Shown piece after piece: positions 63,766-64,000 of a DNA stretch of 64,000 nucleotides; position 1 is the stretch's first letter; every line of letters starts with the position of its first letter. Origin of the DNA: Stentor coeruleus. Its lineage: Eukaryota; Ciliophora; Heterotrichea; Heterotrichida; Stentoridae. The notes beneath the pieces are model-generated. The model was not told the DNA's origin. It saw only the letters and a list, made by a program, of their open reading frames with translations, and ran no database searches. The stretch spans positions 110,700 to 174,699 of the forward strand of contig MPUH01000013.1 in assembly GCA_001970955.1 (NCBI GenBank), given 5' to 3'. The translations under genes and the position numbers were made by a program.

Positions 63766-64000
63766 TGAAAATTCTAGAGAAGATATAAAGAACTGATATT
63801 TATTTTAAATATCATGGATTTTTAATAGGTGAATTGAAAATATTTGCTTTGGCTACACATGAGAATTTAACCCTAATTTCGAAGTATTTGACGGCTAGAT
63901 TAGCAATTTTTAAAAGTAATTTAGTATTAAATTCAAATCCTTGTGAGGGAGAAAATGTTATTGACAAAAATATTGGTGACAATTTAATTATAAATTTATC
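63766..64000 (+). other. Open coding-like stretch running off the window
   Basis: From 63782 the frame stays open to the end of the window and contains DIYFKYHGFLIGELKIF and ATHENLTLISKYLTARLAIF. It follows the transposase remnant in the same frame after one TAA. I do not recognise it; it may be the tail of the remnant, the resumed NTPase/TPR pseudogene, or an unrelated gene. Confidence 0.3.

Noticed and set aside
1-64000. CRISPR arrays, bacterial operons or ribosome-binding sites
   Set aside because: All recognisable genes are eukaryotic, introns are spliceosomal in type, and the only repeat arrays are coding repeats or tandem duplications.

Overview
The window reads as macronuclear DNA of a heterotrich ciliate, most likely Stentor or a close relative. 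It is very AT-rich, the genes are short and nearly all intronless, and the five introns I can place with confidence are each exactly 15 nt (GTA...TAG or GTA...CAG). Intact genes end in TAA, TAG or, in two cases, TGA, and every tryptophan checked is TGG. This fits the standard genetic code and argues against Blepharisma, where UGA is read as Trp, although the two TGA stops alone cannot exclude it. Species assignment is an inference.

Layout. 0.4-10.8 kb: a tiny membrane protein, a LAMTOR2-like Roadblock protein, a lipidated ankyrin protein, Ku70, an acidic protein, a PX protein and an SF-assemblin. 11.2-17.3 kb: a signal-peptide-bearing TTL-like protein, a lipidated protein 14 bp behind it, a centrin, an Fx-P-x-I repeat protein and a WIPI/PROPPIN. 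17.9-24.2 kb: initiator tRNA-Met, glucose-6-phosphate isomerase, a NASP-like histone chaperone, an ArfGAP-fold protein and a TPR-IQ protein. 24.8-33.1 kb: a four-CNB cGMP-dependent kinase, an orphan, an unresolved minus-strand locus near 30.3 kb and an R2R3 Myb with one intron. 36-46.6 kb: an orphan, an RCC1 protein, a Ser/Gly/Thr repeat surface protein, an orphan with three 15-nt introns and a coiled-coil protein. 48-60.4 kb: RPL17, a cyclic-nucleotide-type K+ channel, an orphan, a HINT-type HIT protein, a divergent casein kinase 1, PP1 inhibitor-2, LTO1, a membrane C2H2 protein and an EGF-Na+/H+ exchanger fusion.

The genes are not an operon or one pathway. They are a normal eukaryotic mix with a clear cytoskeletal and cortical share (SF-assemblin, centrin, TTL-like, coiled-coil and repeat proteins) and a signalling share (PKG, CK1, PP1 inhibitor-2, K+ channel, NHE).

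The unusual part is the last 3 kb (61.1-64.0 kb). It is a decayed block holding a STAND-type NTPase with TPR repeats, followed by a degraded ISXO2-like (IS1595/Merlin) transposase core.

Two window-wide patterns stand out. Many gene flanks have strongly strand-asymmetric base composition that follows gene orientation. Start codons very often sit in a TAAATG context.

Five single-N positions are scaffold joins where 41-213 bp has been written twice. One of them falls inside the TTL-like gene and breaks it artificially.
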